Assembly (NCBI GenBank): GCA_017484005.1
Contig: JAFUTY010000042.1
Location: 1-64,000 of the forward strand
Source of the DNA: Selenomonadaceae bacterium
GTDB taxonomy: Bacteria; Bacillota; Negativicutes; Selenomonadales; Selenomonadaceae
Direction of reading: 5' to 3'
DNA: 64,000 bases
Below are positions 1 to 9,646 of this stretch, in pieces (within the stretch, counting starts at the first letter, position 1; each line of letters begins with the position of its first letter). The notes under the pieces are model-generated. The model worked only from the letters and a program-made list of their open reading frames with translations, did not search any database and was not told the origin of the DNA. The translations under genes and the position numbers were made by a program.

Positions 1-1
1 A

Positions 2-1441
2 TCAAATCCAATCGGTTTGAGTTTGAATTTAATTGTAGGGATTCTGCAAAAACTGCATCTTCAAGTTTACATTCGTCCGATAACTCTTCCGCAGGATAAA
101 CAACGAATCGAGTCTTTGAAGTCTGATTCGCTCGTTCAATCCATGCTTAAATTGAACGGTGGAAATCTTTCATCGATTTTTGCGCATGGATTCTGTATTT
201 ATGCAACGAAGAATGTACAACCACGAATGATTCTTCAAACAGTTTGCGGCGAAATTCTAGTCACATCACGTCCTCGAATCGAAGAGCCGGATAGTTTCAT
301 GCACACAGTTCCGAATATGACGATTGTCGAATATAAACCTAGCGGACAACACTTCCAAATTTCTACGGAGAATAACGTTGCGAAAATTTTCATTCGACAA
401 CGTTCGCGATATTTGAATTTCGAAGTTGCGATAAAACAGATGATTGCTCTATTCAAGTCTGGCTATTCAATTGTTGCGGAACAGGACGATTGGATTTCGA
501 TTTGGATGGAGCAATATCGTGCGCTAGGATTCATCGATTTTGTCGGGGCGCATGGAGTTCAAGTTTCAACGAATTCTCTCTCTCAAAGATTTGGTGAATT
601 CAATCCGGAAATTCGAATCTTTCCAAATTATCTATCTCAACTTCCTCCACCGAGAAATTATGACGAAGAAGATCGCCAAAATACAGATCATTCAGTCACA
701 ATTTTTTACGGCGCGCTGAATCGTTGGAAAGATTGTCAGGAAATTATTCCGGCAATCAATGCTCTATGCAAAAAGTATCCAAATGTGAAAATTTTCGTCA
801 TTGCGGATCAAAAATTCTTTGGAGCTCTCACGACAAAAAACAAACTCTACTTCAAACATGAAAAAACTGGAATGGCGTATGTTCCATATGAATATTATCT
901 ACAAACGATGCGCAAATCAGATATCATACTCATGCCGCTCGCTGAAAATGAATTTAATGTTGGAAAATCAGATATCAAATTCCTCGAAGCATCGGCTCAA
1001 GGAGTTGCAACGATCGCCTCGCCAACAGTTTATTCAGACACAATCGAAGATGGAAAAACCGGATTCATCTATCATTCTCCGGAAGAATTCAGATCTAAAC
1101 TCGAAATTCTAATCACGAATTCGAAAAAACGCCGCGAAATGGCTCGAGCAGCTTACGATTATGTGAAAGAAAATCGAATGCTGGCGGATCATTACATGGA
1201 GCGCGTGAATTGGTATTGGGATTTGTATCGACGTCGCGAGGAATTGTCAAAGGGAATCGGACATCGATTAGAAGAAAGAATTCCGAAAAAATATTTTGAA
1301 CCGCTGTTTCGTGAGTTTCCGCAATGGTTCTCAAAAAATTTCGATGAAATCGCAGATGTTAATTTCTCGGAAGATCAAATCAAAGACGCTCAAAAAAGTT
1401 CAAGTTCTTCGTTAATGGAATATTTAACGGGCGGCGAATAA
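2..1441 (+). CDS. glycosyltransferase, GT4-like, 5' end outside window
   Basis: This is a probable sugar transferase for surface glycan assembly. The reading frame is open to the window edge; the first in-frame start-like codon is a TTG at 17, but codons upstream are also open, so the true start is probably outside. The C-terminal half has the look of a Glycos_transf_1 domain: a beta strand plus loop (TIFYGALNRWKD), then a SDIILMPL segment and an acidic FLEASAQGVATIASP stretch typical of the nucleotide-sugar binding region. The last 80 residues are helical and charged. It resembles in style, though not closely, the two glycosyltransferases at 25.7-28.7 kb. Donor and acceptor cannot be told from sequence. 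A long hairpin with a T tract follows the stop codon. Confidence 0.75.
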   Translation, partial: SNPIGLSLNLIVGILQKLHLQVYIRPITLPQDKQRIESLKSDSLVQSMLKLNGGNLSSIFAHGFCIYATKNVQPRMILQTVCGEILVTSRPRIEEPDSFMHTVPNMTIVEYKPSGQHFQISTENNVAKIFIRQRSRYLNFEVAIKQMIALFKSGYSIVAEQDDWISIWMEQYRALGFIDFVGAHGVQVSTNSLSQRFGEFNPEIRIFPNYLSQLPPPRNYDEEDRQNTDHSVTIFYGALNRWKDCQEIIPAINALCKKYPNVKIFVIADQKFFGALTTKNKLYFKHEKTGMAYVPYEYYLQTMRKSDIILMPLAENEFNVGKSDIKFLEASAQGVATIASPTVYSDTIEDGKTGFIYHSPEEFRSKLEILITNSKKRREMARAAYDYVKENRMLADHYMERVNWYWDLYRRREELSKGIGHRLEERIPKKYFEPLFREFPQWFSKNFDEIADVNFSEDQIKDAQKSSSSSLMEYLTGGE

Positions 1442-1450
1442 ATTTATCTT

Positions 1451-1516
1451 TAGCACTGAGAAATTTTGCTTGAGAGATTTGAGATCTCGAGAGAAAATGA
1501 ATCGGTGCTATTTTTT
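1451..1516 (+). terminator. long hairpin terminator after the glycosyltransferase gene
   Basis: TAGCACTGA at 1451 pairs with TCGGTGCTA ending at 1510 over 9 bp with one G-U pair. A further A/T stem lies inside and an inner GAGAT/ATCTC hairpin sits at the top. Six T follow. The size is large for a simple terminator, so it could also be a structured 5' leader of the malic enzyme gene. Confidence 0.6.
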
Positions 1517-1587
1517 CTCGATATATTAAAAAGATTTTTTCTGCATAGATTTCTAGCAGATTAAATCTAAGAGGAGGAGTTTTTCAA

Positions 1588-2820
1588 ATGAGCAATGTTA
1601 ATGAAGAGGCTCTCGAGCTGCATAAAAATCACAAAGGAAAATTCGAAATCACTCCAAAAGTTCCACTCGGAACGAAGAAAGATTTGACGCTTGCATATAC
1701 TCCTGGAGTCGCTGCACCATGTCTTGAAATTCAAAAATCGCCGGAGAAAATCTATGATTACACGACGAAAGGAAATCTCGTCGCAGTTGTCACGAATGGA
1801 ACTGCAGTTTTGGGATTGGGCGACATCGGTGCAGGAGCTGGACTGCCTGTCATGGAAGGAAAATCGATTCTGTTCAAAGGATTTGCAGGAGTCGATTCGA
1901 TTCCAATCTGCCTCAATACAAAGAACGTCGATGAAATTGTTCGCACGATTCAATTGATGTCCCCAACTTTCGGCGGAATCAATCTTGAAGATATCAAAGC
2001 ACCGGAATGTTTCGACATCGAACGCGCGCTCAAAGAATCAGTGGATATTCCAGTTTTCCATGACGATCAACACGGCACAGCGATTGTTGTTTCTTCCGCG
2101 ATGATTAATGCTCTGAAAGTCGTCGGCAAAAAAATCGAAGATATCAAAATCGTCGTGAATGGTGCTGGTGCAGCTGGAATGGCAATCACAAAATTGCTCC
2201 AGCGACTCGGCGTTAAAGATGTTTTGCTCTGCGATTCGAAAGGCGCGATTTATGAAGGTCGTCCAACTGGAATGAATCCATATAAAGATGAAATTGCAAA
2301 AATCACGAATCTCTCGAAGGAATCGGGCGGATTGGCTGATGTTATCAAAGGCAAAGATGTTTTCATCGGCGTCTCGAAGGCTGGACTTCTCACGCAAGAA
2401 ATGATTAAAACGATGAATCCAGATCCGATTATTTTCGCGATGGCAAATCCAGTTCCAGAAATCATGCCTGATTTAGCTAAAGCGGCTGGAGCTAAAGTTG
2501 TCGCAACAGGAAGATCCGATTTCCCGAATCAAGTCAACAATCTTTTAGCATTCCCTGGAGTTTTCCGTGGAGCACTCGATGTTCGCGCGAAAGATATCAA
2601 CGAGGATATGAAAGTCGCGGCGGCCTATGCTATCGCGTCGATTGTCAAGGATTCCGAACGCAATGAAAATTATGTAATTGCAGATCCGTTCAATCCTGAA
2701 GTCGCGATTGCAGTTGCAAAAGCTGTCGCCGAGGCTGCAATCAAATCTGGAGTCGCGCAGAGAACTGATATCACACCAGATCAAGTCGCTGAACATACTC
2801 GTGAATTATTGAAGAAATAA
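1588..2820 (+). CDS. malic enzyme, NAD(P)-dependent (malate to pyruvate + CO2)
   Basis: Cytoplasmic oxidative decarboxylase of malate. The ATG at 1588 follows a strong AGGAGGAG ribosome binding site. The protein is 410 residues, the usual length for the short bacterial malic enzymes without the phosphotransacetylase tail of MaeB. Visible motifs are [14 protein letters not shown] (malic N-terminal domain), DDQHGTAIV (substrate/metal region) and [12 protein letters not shown] (Rossmann dinucleotide site). Conserved MANPVPEI and [11 protein letters not shown] segments follow. It is a single-gene unit between two terminators. NAD versus NADP preference is not decidable by eye. Confidence 0.95.
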   Translation: MSNVNEEALELHKNHKGKFEITPKVPLGTKKDLTLAYTPGVAAPCLEIQKSPEKIYDYTTKGNLVAVVTNGTAVLGLGDIGAGAGLPVMEGKSILFKGFAGVDSIPICLNTKNVDEIVRTIQLMSPTFGGINLEDIKAPECFDIERALKESVDIPVFHDDQHGTAIVVSSAMINALKVVGKKIEDIKIVVNGAGAAGMAITKLLQRLGVKDVLLCDSKGAIYEGRPTGMNPYKDEIAKITNLSKESGGLADVIKGKDVFIGVSKAGLLTQEMIKTMNPDPIIFAMANPVPEIMPDLAKAAGAKVVATGRSDFPNQVNNLLAFPGVFRGALDVRAKDINEDMKVAAAYAIASIVKDSERNENYVIADPFNPEVAIAVAKAVAEAAIKSGVAQRTDITPDQVAEHTRELLKK

Positions 2821-2840
2821 TTTTTGAATTCCGAATTAAA

Positions 2841-2883
2841 AAGAGATCTCTCTCGATAAAAAAATCGAGGGGGATCTTTTTTT
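2841..2883 (+). terminator. rho-independent terminator after malic enzyme
   Basis: A GATCTCTCTCGAT / ATCGAGGGGGATC stem is flanked by A-rich sequence upstream and seven T downstream. Confidence 0.85.
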
Positions 2884-2952
2884 GTTCGGAAATCAAAGGA
2901 AATCATGCGAGTTTTCGAGAATTGATCTCCGGATTCTTTTTGAGAGGAGACG

Positions 2953-4617
2953 ATGAATTTGGAATCGAAGAATTTTATACAGAATTTCATCGACGAAGAT
3001 TTGAAAAATGGAAAATATCCCGACGGAATCAAGACTCGATTTCCGCCCGAACCGAATGGATATCTGCATATCGGACACGCAAAATCGATCTGCTTGAATT
3101 TTGGACTTGCGCAAAAATATTTGGGCACATGCAATTTGCGATTCGACGACACAAATCCCTCGAAGGAAGACGTTGAATTTGTCGATTCGATTCAAGACAA
3201 CATTCGCTGGCTTGGATTCGATTGGGAAGATCGGAAATTTTTCGCGTCAGATTATTTCGAGAAACTCTACAATTTCGCGGTGGAGTTGATCAAAAAAAAT
3301 CTGGCGTTTGTCGATGATTTATCTGCGGAAGAGATTCGAGAATATCGCGGAACTCTCACCGAACCAGGAAAAGAATCGCCGCATCGAAACCGATCGATTG
3401 AAGAAAATCTCGATTTGTTCAAACGAATGCGCGATGGAGAATTCGCGGACGGATCGAAAGTTCTCCGCGCGAAAATCGATATGGCAAGCGGCAATATCAA
3501 CATGCGCGATCCGATCATTTATCGAATTGCGCGAGTGAATCATCATCGAACTGGCGATCAATGGTGCATTTATCCTATGTATGACTTCGCACATCCACTT
3601 TCTGACGCGATCGAGGGAATATCTCACTCAATTTGTACTCTAGAATTCGAAGATCATCGCCCATTTTATGATTGGCTGCTCGATTCTTTGGATTTTGATC
3701 CTAAAACTCGTCCGAGACAGATCGAATTTGCGCGATTAGAGCTTACCGGAATCATAACGAGTAAGAGAAAATTGCGTCAATTGGTCGAGGAGAATCATGT
3801 CAGAGGCTGGGATGATCCTCGAATGCCGACGATTTCTGGATTGAAACGACGTGGATATCCTCCCGCGGCGATTCGAGATTTTTGCGAGAGAATTGGAGTT
3901 GCAAAGAGCAATTCGACAGTTGATATCGCGATGCTCGAGCATTGTGTGCGTGAAAATTTGAATCAGAATGCCGAGCGAGTCATGGCGGTTTTGAATCCAT
4001 TGAAAGTAGTTTTGACGAATTTGCCGGAGAATCATTGCGAATATCTCGAAGTGGATCGTTTGCCAAATTCGAATCGCGGCAAGAGATTTGTACCATTCGA
4101 GCGAGAAATTTTCATCGAGCGCGAAGATTTTATGGAAGACGCGCCGAAGAAATTTTTCAGACTCAAACCAGGCGGTGAAGTCAGATTAATCGGTGCATAT
4201 ATTATCAAGTGCGACGAAGTTATTAAGGATTCGAATGGTGAAGTTATCGAGTTGCATTGCTCAATCGATCCGACTTCGAAATCTGGAGGAGAAACTGCAA
4301 ATCGAAAAATCAAAGGGACAATTCTTTGGGTTGCAGCGTCTCAAGCAATTCGCGCGGAAGTCAGATTGTACGATCGACTTCTCACCACGGATAACATTCC
4401 GAACGATTTTTTGTCAGCGATCAATCCAAAATCCTTAGTGATAATTGAAAATGCATTGGTCGAACCGTCAGTAAAATTCTCGGCGGAAGGAACATCTTAT
4501 CAATTTTTGCGCAATGGATATTTTGTCGTCGATCCAGATTCGACAGTCGATCGATTAGTTTTCAATCGAATCGTTGGATTGCGCGATTCATGGAAAAAAA
4601 TCGAATCGAAGGAGTGA
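2953..4617 (+). CDS. glnS: glutaminyl-tRNA synthetase
   Basis: Class I aminoacyl-tRNA synthetase charging tRNA-Gln. The ATG at 2953 is preceded by GAGAGGAG. The 554-residue length is typical of GlnS. The HIGH signature is at about residues 39-42 ([16 protein letters not shown]), and the KMSKS counterpart reads ITSKRKL near residue 268. The sequence [11 protein letters not shown], the [17 protein letters not shown] region and the C-terminal beta-barrel anticodon domain all match GlnS rather than GltX. gatA and gatB are also present at 57-60 kb, so the amidotransferase may serve Asn-tRNA or be partly redundant here. A small gene follows after 4 bp. Confidence 0.97.
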   Translation: MNLESKNFIQNFIDEDLKNGKYPDGIKTRFPPEPNGYLHIGHAKSICLNFGLAQKYLGTCNLRFDDTNPSKEDVEFVDSIQDNIRWLGFDWEDRKFFASDYFEKLYNFAVELIKKNLAFVDDLSAEEIREYRGTLTEPGKESPHRNRSIEENLDLFKRMRDGEFADGSKVLRAKIDMASGNINMRDPIIYRIARVNHHRTGDQWCIYPMYDFAHPLSDAIEGISHSICTLEFEDHRPFYDWLLDSLDFDPKTRPRQIEFARLELTGIITSKRKLRQLVEENHVRGWDDPRMPTISGLKRRGYPPAAIRDFCERIGVAKSNSTVDIAMLEHCVRENLNQNAERVMAVLNPLKVVLTNLPENHCEYLEVDRLPNSNRGKRFVPFEREIFIEREDFMEDAPKKFFRLKPGGEVRLIGAYIIKCDEVIKDSNGEVIELHCSIDPTSKSGGETANRKIKGTILWVAASQAIRAEVRLYDRLLTTDNIPNDFLSAINPKSLVIIENALVEPSVKFSAEGTSYQFLRNGYFVVDPDSTVDRLVFNRIVGLRDSWKKIESKE

Positions 4618-4621
4618 TTCA

Positions 4622-4930
4622 ATGTCGAAAAAAATTCCGAAAGATAAATCTGATAAAGACATGCTCGCTGGATATGTTGAGGAGCAGACGGTTGAAGATC
4701 AAATGCTGGCGCAGGCGAAATTGGAGGCTCAGCGGCGTCGCGAAATCGAAAAAGATGAACCGCCTGCAAATCTATCGCGCGCTGGATTCACTCGTCAATT
4801 AACAGATGAACTCGGGCGAGAATTGTTGCAGCTCAAATTTGATCTAGCAAAGAAGGGCGTCGAGTTTTATAATTTCAAGATTCGCCGCGATGGCGAAAAT
4901 ATCGTTTTGATCCCGACGTACAAAATCTAG
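4622..4930 (+). CDS. small charged coiled-coil protein, unknown function
   Basis: The product is 102 residues from the ATG at 4622, which follows a GGAG at the end of glnS; the frame is open further upstream, but that part overlaps glnS. The N-terminal half is highly charged (KKIPKDKSDKD, then a QAKLEAQRRREIEKDE helix). The C-terminal half is shorter-helical and ends in a predicted beta hairpin (FYNFKIRRDGENIVLIPTYKI). No family is recognised. It is probably co-transcribed with glnS and the downstream permease. Confidence 0.65.
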   Translation: MSKKIPKDKSDKDMLAGYVEEQTVEDQMLAQAKLEAQRRREIEKDEPPANLSRAGFTRQLTDELGRELLQLKFDLAKKGVEFYNFKIRRDGENIVLIPTYKI

Positions 4931-4945
4931 ATTGGAGTGAGATTT

Positions 4946-6226
4946 TTGGATTCAACGACAATCGCGGTAGTCATATTCATCACCGCGTACGCACTAATAA
5001 TTTCCGAAAAAGTTCATCGAACGATCGTCGGAATTTTTGGCGCGATGCTCATGATTCTCGCGGGGATTATCGAGCAGGAAACAGCGATTCATCACATCGA
5101 TTTCAACACGCTCGGACTTCTGATGGGCATGATGATAATCGTCAACATCACGAGCGAGACTGGACTTTTCAATTTTCTAGCGATTTGGGCAGCTAAGAAA
5201 GTCAAAGCTCAGCCAGTCAAATTACTCGTCGCACTGTCAGCATTGACTGCAGTCTGTTCCGCGCTCCTCGATAACGTCACGACGGTTTTATTGACTGTTC
5301 CGATTACATTCAGCATCACGCAGCAATTGAAAGTCGATGTCAAACCATTTTTGATTGCACAAATTCTCGCGTCGAATATTGGAGGAACTGCAACTCTAAT
5401 CGGCGATCCTCCAAATATTATGATTGGATCTGCAGTTGGATTGAATTTTGCAGATTTCGTTTTGAATCTGACTGCGCCAGCGATTTTTATCTTTGCAGTC
5501 ACAATCGCAATTCTCCTCGCAATTTACGGAAAGGATCTTCATACTCAGCCGGAATTGCAGGATAAAGTCATGCGGCTCGATGAAAATTCGCAAATCAGTG
5601 ATGCAACGCTCCTCAAAAAATGTTTATTCGTTTTAGCGATCACAATTTCGCTATTCGTTATGCATGGAAGTCTCGGGCTTGAATCTGCAACTTGCGCATT
5701 GACTGGTGCGGGATTGTTATTGTTGATTTCTGCGACTCGCAACGAATCGATGATCGCCAAAGTTTTGTCGAAAATCGAATGGCTCGCGATATTCTTCTTC
5801 GCTGGATTGTTTGTATTAGTCGGTGCACTCGTTGAAACTGGAGTTATCAAAATGCTCGCGGCGGAAGCGATTCAAATCACGCAGGGATCAGTTGAAGCGA
5901 CAGCAATTCTGATTCTGTGGATGAGCGCGATTGCATCAGCTTTCATTGATAACATTCCATTTGTCGCGACGTTGATTCCATTGATTAAAGATATGGGCGA
6001 GATGGGCTTATCGAATCTTGAACCGATGTGGTGGAGTTTGGCACTCGGTGCATGTCTCGGCGGAAATGGAACTTTGATTGGTGCTAGCGCGAATGTTGTT
6101 GTTGCATCGCTCGCAGCCGCTAGAGGTCGAGCAATTTCATTCATCGAATTCATGAAAATCGCGTTTCCATTAATGATTCTCTCAATCGCAATTTCAACTG
6201 TCTACGTTTGGATTCGATATCTATGA
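4946..6226 (+). CDS. ArsB/NhaD-type (ion transporter superfamily) permease
   Basis: Polytopic inner-membrane anion or Na+/H+ transporter with about 11-12 hydrophobic segments. The DNVTTVLLTVPITFSI and IDNIPFVATLIPL repeats, and the paired re-entrant motifs NIGGTATLIGDPPNIMIG and LGGNGTLIGASANVV, are the two-fold repeat of the SLC13/ArsB/NhaD superfamily. A GTG at 4937 touches the GGAG, giving no spacing. The TTG at 4946 has a normal 9-nt spacing and leaves 426 residues, so it is preferred. The substrate could be a dicarboxylate, arsenite or Na+; sequence inspection does not decide. The next gene overlaps its stop codon by 4 bp. Confidence 0.85.
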   Translation: MDSTTIAVVIFITAYALIISEKVHRTIVGIFGAMLMILAGIIEQETAIHHIDFNTLGLLMGMMIIVNITSETGLFNFLAIWAAKKVKAQPVKLLVALSALTAVCSALLDNVTTVLLTVPITFSITQQLKVDVKPFLIAQILASNIGGTATLIGDPPNIMIGSAVGLNFADFVLNLTAPAIFIFAVTIAILLAIYGKDLHTQPELQDKVMRLDENSQISDATLLKKCLFVLAITISLFVMHGSLGLESATCALTGAGLLLLISATRNESMIAKVLSKIEWLAIFFFAGLFVLVGALVETGVIKMLAAEAIQITQGSVEATAILILWMSAIASAFIDNIPFVATLIPLIKDMGEMGLSNLEPMWWSLALGACLGGNGTLIGASANVVVASLAAARGRAISFIEFMKIAFPLMILSIAISTVYVWIRYL

Positions 6227-6708
6227 CATTTTTTGATCCAGAGAATTCTGAGTTGCATTCAGATCCCGATCAACTCACGCGTCAGAAGAATGCTCGACGA
6301 TTAAATGTGCAGTCGATTGATTATGCAGCTTCGTCGGGGATAATTAATGGATATGAAGTTTCATTGACGAAATGCTCATGCATTGATTTTTCACGTCGTC
6401 GAAAACCATGCAAACATATGTATCGATTGGCGCATGAACTTGAGATTTTTTCTCTCGATGGTGAAGTTATCAATGATCCGACAGTGAAAAATTGGAAGGA
6501 ACAACAACTCGAACGCTATCCTCTGAGTGAAAAATTTCAAGGCTGCTCCACAATTGAAAAACAAATTGCTCGAGAATGTTACAATCTCAGAAAATTACTG
6601 ATTGAAAATCCAAATGTCATTGAGGATTTTGAAAAAACAGGAATTCTTTCGCTTAAAATTGATGGCGAAAAAATCTGTTTCGAATTCAAAAATCTTGTTG
6701 AAACGTAA
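6223..6708 (+). CDS. SWIM-type zinc-finger protein
   Basis: 161 residues from an ATG that overlaps the permease stop (ATGA), implying translational coupling. Residues around 45-65 read CSCIDFSRRRKPCKHMYRLA, which is the CxC...CxH pattern of a SWIM zinc finger. The remainder is helical and not recognised. SWIM domains usually bind nucleic acid or protein partners. The coupling to a transporter gene has no obvious explanation. Confidence 0.7.
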   Translation: MTFFDPENSELHSDPDQLTRQKNARRLNVQSIDYAASSGIINGYEVSLTKCSCIDFSRRRKPCKHMYRLAHELEIFSLDGEVINDPTVKNWKEQQLERYPLSEKFQGCSTIEKQIARECYNLRKLLIENPNVIEDFEKTGILSLKIDGEKICFEFKNLVET

Positions 6709-6710
6709 TA

Positions 6711-6749
6711 AAAAAGATCGGGGATCAAAATCGATCCTCGATCTTTTTT
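6711..6749 (+). terminator. rho-independent terminator
   Basis: GATCGGGGATC pairs with GATCCTCGATC; A5 precedes and T6 follows. Confidence 0.9.
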
Positions 6750-6769
6750 AATTGAGAGAGAGGTTTGAT

Positions 6770-7321
6770 ATGAAATTGAAATCGACTCGAGAAATTATCG
6801 CCGATTCACTTCGAGAAATTGGAAGGCGGAAGAAAATCAATTCAATAACGATTCGCGAAATCATGGAGAATTGTGGATTCTCAATCGCAACGTTCTATCG
6901 TCATTTCAAAGACAAATATGATCTAATCGCGTGGGATTATGTTCGCAAAGTTGAAAATCTGATGTCACGTTGTCGATCGGAGAATCAGCCGTGGAAAAAA
7001 TCACTGATCGATGGCGCGAGATATTTTTGGGAGAATCGAGAATTTCTGCGCAATTTATTTCTGCATACGAGCGGACAGGATTCATTTATCCATTGCATGA
7101 TTGAAACGAATATTCGTGAACTCACAAAGCACATTCATCGAACGGCAAAAATCGAATCGCTCCCGCCCGATGAAGAATGTCTCGTGAGAATTTATTGTTA
7201 TGGAACGGTGCTATTTGTATGTGAGTGGCTGCAGCAGAAAAATCCAATATCGATCGATCAAGCGGCTTTAGCAATGGAAAATTCACTGCCTGAGCCTCTC
7301 AAAAAATATTTGGTTGAATGA
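6770..7321 (+). CDS. TetR-family transcriptional regulator
   Basis: 183 residues from the ATG at 6770, after GAGAGAGAGG. The N-terminal TetR helix-turn-helix is clear (SITIREIMENCGFSIATFYRHFKDKYDLIAWDYV). The C-terminal ligand domain resembles the DhaS-like group (YGTVLFVCEWLQQKNPISIDQ). It heads the redox-type run 7403-10557 on the same strand and is the likely local regulator. Ligand unknown. Confidence 0.88.
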   Translation: MKLKSTREIIADSLREIGRRKKINSITIREIMENCGFSIATFYRHFKDKYDLIAWDYVRKVENLMSRCRSENQPWKKSLIDGARYFWENREFLRNLFLHTSGQDSFIHCMIETNIRELTKHIHRTAKIESLPPDEECLVRIYCYGTVLFVCEWLQQKNPISIDQAALAMENSLPEPLKKYLVE

Positions 7322-7402
7322 GAAATTTTCGGCGATTCATAAATTGAGATCGATCCTCGCGCGAATTAAAATCATGGAAAATCTTTCACGGGAGGAACGT
7401 TT

Positions 7403-7858
7403 ATGTCGAAAGAAAAAATCGTCGAGGGACTTCAAGCGATTGTCACTGGACTCTCGCAGCAGGCTGATGGGCACATGATTCAATCGAAAATTTTTGCAGC
7501 GCAGGGATTCTCAAAACTCGCGGAAAAATATTCGGAGCATGCAGCTGAAGAGCGTGGATATGTTGAAAAATGCATCGATCGACTTCTCGATCTCGGCTGC
7601 GATGTGAAAAATGAATCGAAACCTGAATCTCCAGTTTGCAAAGATCCAATCGAATGGCTCAAGCATGATCTTCAAGTTTCGAAAGATGGACTCGCCTGGC
7701 TCAAAACGATCGTTGACGAATCGAAAGACGATCTCACGACGTTTGATTTGCTCAAGGATTATTACAAGGACGAAGAATCTGACATGTATTGGGCGGAGCA
7801 GCAATTGGAGCTTGCGGAGAAAATCGGTCTGCAGAATTGGTATGCAACGCTGATTTGA
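7403..7858 (+). CDS. bacterioferritin-like four-helix protein with altered ferroxidase ligands
   Basis: 151 residues, ATG after GGGAGGAACG. The C-terminal helix WAEQQLELAEKIGLQNWYATLI closely follows the bacterioferritin ending, and helix B (GFSKLAEKYSEHAAEERGYVEKCIDRLLDLG) follows the Bfr pattern. The diiron ligands look degenerate: the helix-A glutamate is not evident in LSQQADGH, the usual ExxH of helix B reads EERGY, and DEEEH of helix D reads DEESDMYW. It may therefore bind iron differently or not at all. It lies between the TetR gene and the rubredoxin fusion. Confidence 0.6.
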   Translation: MSKEKIVEGLQAIVTGLSQQADGHMIQSKIFAAQGFSKLAEKYSEHAAEERGYVEKCIDRLLDLGCDVKNESKPESPVCKDPIEWLKHDLQVSKDGLAWLKTIVDESKDDLTTFDLLKDYYKDEESDMYWAEQQLELAEKIGLQNWYATLI

Positions 7859-7895
7859 AAAATGTGTGTGAAAAATTTTTTTAGGAGAGATTTCA

Positions 7896-8831
7896 ATGAA
7901 AATTCAAGCGGTTAAATTTGCGGAAGATGGATTCATGACTCAACCGTTTGCGATGGGCGGCGAGGATGGAGTCGAAAAATTCGATCCGAACGTGAAATAT
8001 CGTTCATGCCTGCAAAATTTTGTCATTGATACCGGCTCGGAAGTGATTCTTGTCGATACTGGAGTTCCCGAAGATTTTCCATATCCTGTTCCAGATGAAA
8101 AAACACAAATCTCGGTGGGCTACAAAATCAAAAATTATATGGATGCATTGGCGGATCTCGGCTACAAACCGGATCAGATTTCCAAGATTCTCGTGACTCA
8201 CAAACATCCAGATCACACCGGCGCATTGAAACATTTTCCAAATGCAAAAATCTACATCGGTGCGGAAGATGCTGAAGAATTCAAATCGATGCCAAATTTG
8301 ATCGTCGCAGAATTCAATGACGGTGCATATCACAATTTCCCGAGATCGCAAAAAATCGCCGATGGAATCTATTACATCGAGGCTAAAGGTCATACAAAAG
8401 GCACGAGCATCATAATCGTCGAAGATGGCGGACTGTTTTACATGATTCATGGCGACGTGACTTATACTGATGAAGCTCTATATGCAAATAAAATTTCAAT
8501 TGCGACGGAAGATTTTGTTGAAGCTAGAAAAACTCTCGATCGCGTTCGTGAATTCATTCGCAACAATCCAACGGTTTATGTCTCGACTCACACACCGCTC
8601 GGCTATGAAAATTTGGAATTGAAACGCGTTGTCGATCTCGATAAACCGACTGAAAGTCTTCCGGCTAAACCTCCTCGCGAAATGAAAGCATCGGGAAAAT
8701 ATGTCTGCTCGATTTGCGGTTATGTCTACGATCCAGCGGAGCATGATGGAGTCAAGTTCGAGGATCTTCCGAGCGATTGGAAATGTCCTCGATGCAAGCA
8801 GTCGAAAGATAAATTCACTCCTGCCGCTTGA
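7896..8831 (+). CDS. metallo-beta-lactamase-fold hydrolase fused to C-terminal rubredoxin
   Basis: 311 residues, cytoplasmic. The N-terminal domain carries HKHPDH at 102-107, a later KGHTKG and [14 protein letters not shown], and [13 protein letters not shown] near the end. These are the metal ligands and layout of the AHL-lactonase-like (AiiA-like) branch of the fold. The last 50 residues form a rubredoxin domain ([17 protein letters not shown] ... [14 protein letters not shown]) with both CxxC pairs intact. There is no flavodoxin domain and the motif is HxHxDH, not the HxExDH of flavodiiron proteins. The electron-transfer domain on a hydrolase fold suggests a redox reaction or redox control. 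Confidence 0.85.
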   Translation: MKIQAVKFAEDGFMTQPFAMGGEDGVEKFDPNVKYRSCLQNFVIDTGSEVILVDTGVPEDFPYPVPDEKTQISVGYKIKNYMDALADLGYKPDQISKILVTHKHPDHTGALKHFPNAKIYIGAEDAEEFKSMPNLIVAEFNDGAYHNFPRSQKIADGIYYIEAKGHTKGTSIIIVEDGGLFYMIHGDVTYTDEALYANKISIATEDFVEARKTLDRVREFIRNNPTVYVSTHTPLGYENLELKRVVDLDKPTESLPAKPPREMKASGKYVCSICGYVYDPAEHDGVKFEDLPSDWKCPRCKQSKDKFTPAA

Positions 8832-8852
8832 TTCGAGGAGGAGGATTTTTCG

Positions 8853-9632
8853 ATGCCGATGGTAAAAGATTATCTCAGAAATTCGTTCAAGCATGGAATC
8901 GAAGCAGGAATTCTTCAATATGGAGTTGGACAGGAAACGACTTCGACGGAAGTTGCCGAGATTCTCGCGACGTCAAATTATGATTGGCTTTTCATTGACG
9001 GCGAGCATGGTGGTCATACAGTCACAACGATTCTCGAAATCGCGCGCGCAATTGCAGCTTATGATATGACTCCAGTCGTTCGCATTCCTCAAGCTGGAAC
9101 TGGAATTATCAAGCAGCTCCTCGACGGTGGAATTCAAAACATAATCATTCCAAAAGTTGAATCCGGCGAGGAAACTGAAGACATCATGTATTGGGCATCA
9201 TATGCTCCGTGGGGAAATCGAGGATTTGGTGCGACGGCTGTGAGAGCTGGAAGATTCGGTCGTCATGCTGATTATCTCGATCGCGCTGTTGATGAGATTT
9301 GTATTCTTCCGCAAATCGAAAGCAAAAAAGGAATTGAAAATCTCGAGGCGATCACAAAAACTCCTGGAATCGGCGGAGTTTTTCTAGGTCCAATCGATCT
9401 TGCAGTTGATATGGGATATGGAATCAACATTTTTCATCCGGAAGTCGAAAAGGCAATGGATTATGCAATTACGCGAATCAAAGAGTTGGGAGTTCCAGTC
9501 GGGACAATCGCTGTGACGCCGGAGCAGGCTAAACATTTTGTCGAATTGGGAGTAAGTTTCTTGGGAATCGGGGCTGATACTGCTTTCCTTGTCAATGCGG
9601 CTGATAAAACTCTCGAAACATTCAAAAAGTGA
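8853..9632 (+). CDS. HpcH/HpaI-family class II aldolase
   Basis: 259 residues; ATG at 8853 after GAGGAGGAGG. The family cleaves or forms 2-keto-3-deoxy or 4-hydroxy-2-oxo acids to pyruvate plus aldehyde. Conserved segments are [44 protein letters not shown] with the catalytic-loop residues, AVRAGRFG, and [15 protein letters not shown]. It is in the middle of the run that starts with the TetR gene. The substrate is not predictable from sequence. Confidence 0.88.
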   Translation: MPMVKDYLRNSFKHGIEAGILQYGVGQETTSTEVAEILATSNYDWLFIDGEHGGHTVTTILEIARAIAAYDMTPVVRIPQAGTGIIKQLLDGGIQNIIIPKVESGEETEDIMYWASYAPWGNRGFGATAVRAGRFGRHADYLDRAVDEICILPQIESKKGIENLEAITKTPGIGGVFLGPIDLAVDMGYGINIFHPEVEKAMDYAITRIKELGVPVGTIAVTPEQAKHFVELGVSFLGIGADTAFLVNAADKTLETFKK

Positions 9633-9646
9633 ATTGAGGGATAACG

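Noticed and set aside
1567..1953. Long antisense open frames inside the malic enzyme gene
   Set aside because: The TCGA-rich codon style reads openly on the opposite strand in many genes (also in glnS, gyrA, hisF); no ribosome binding site or recognisable product, so treated as shadows.
7896..8831. Flavodiiron oxygen/NO reductase
   Set aside because: Motif is HKHPDH rather than HxExDH and no flavodoxin domain is present.
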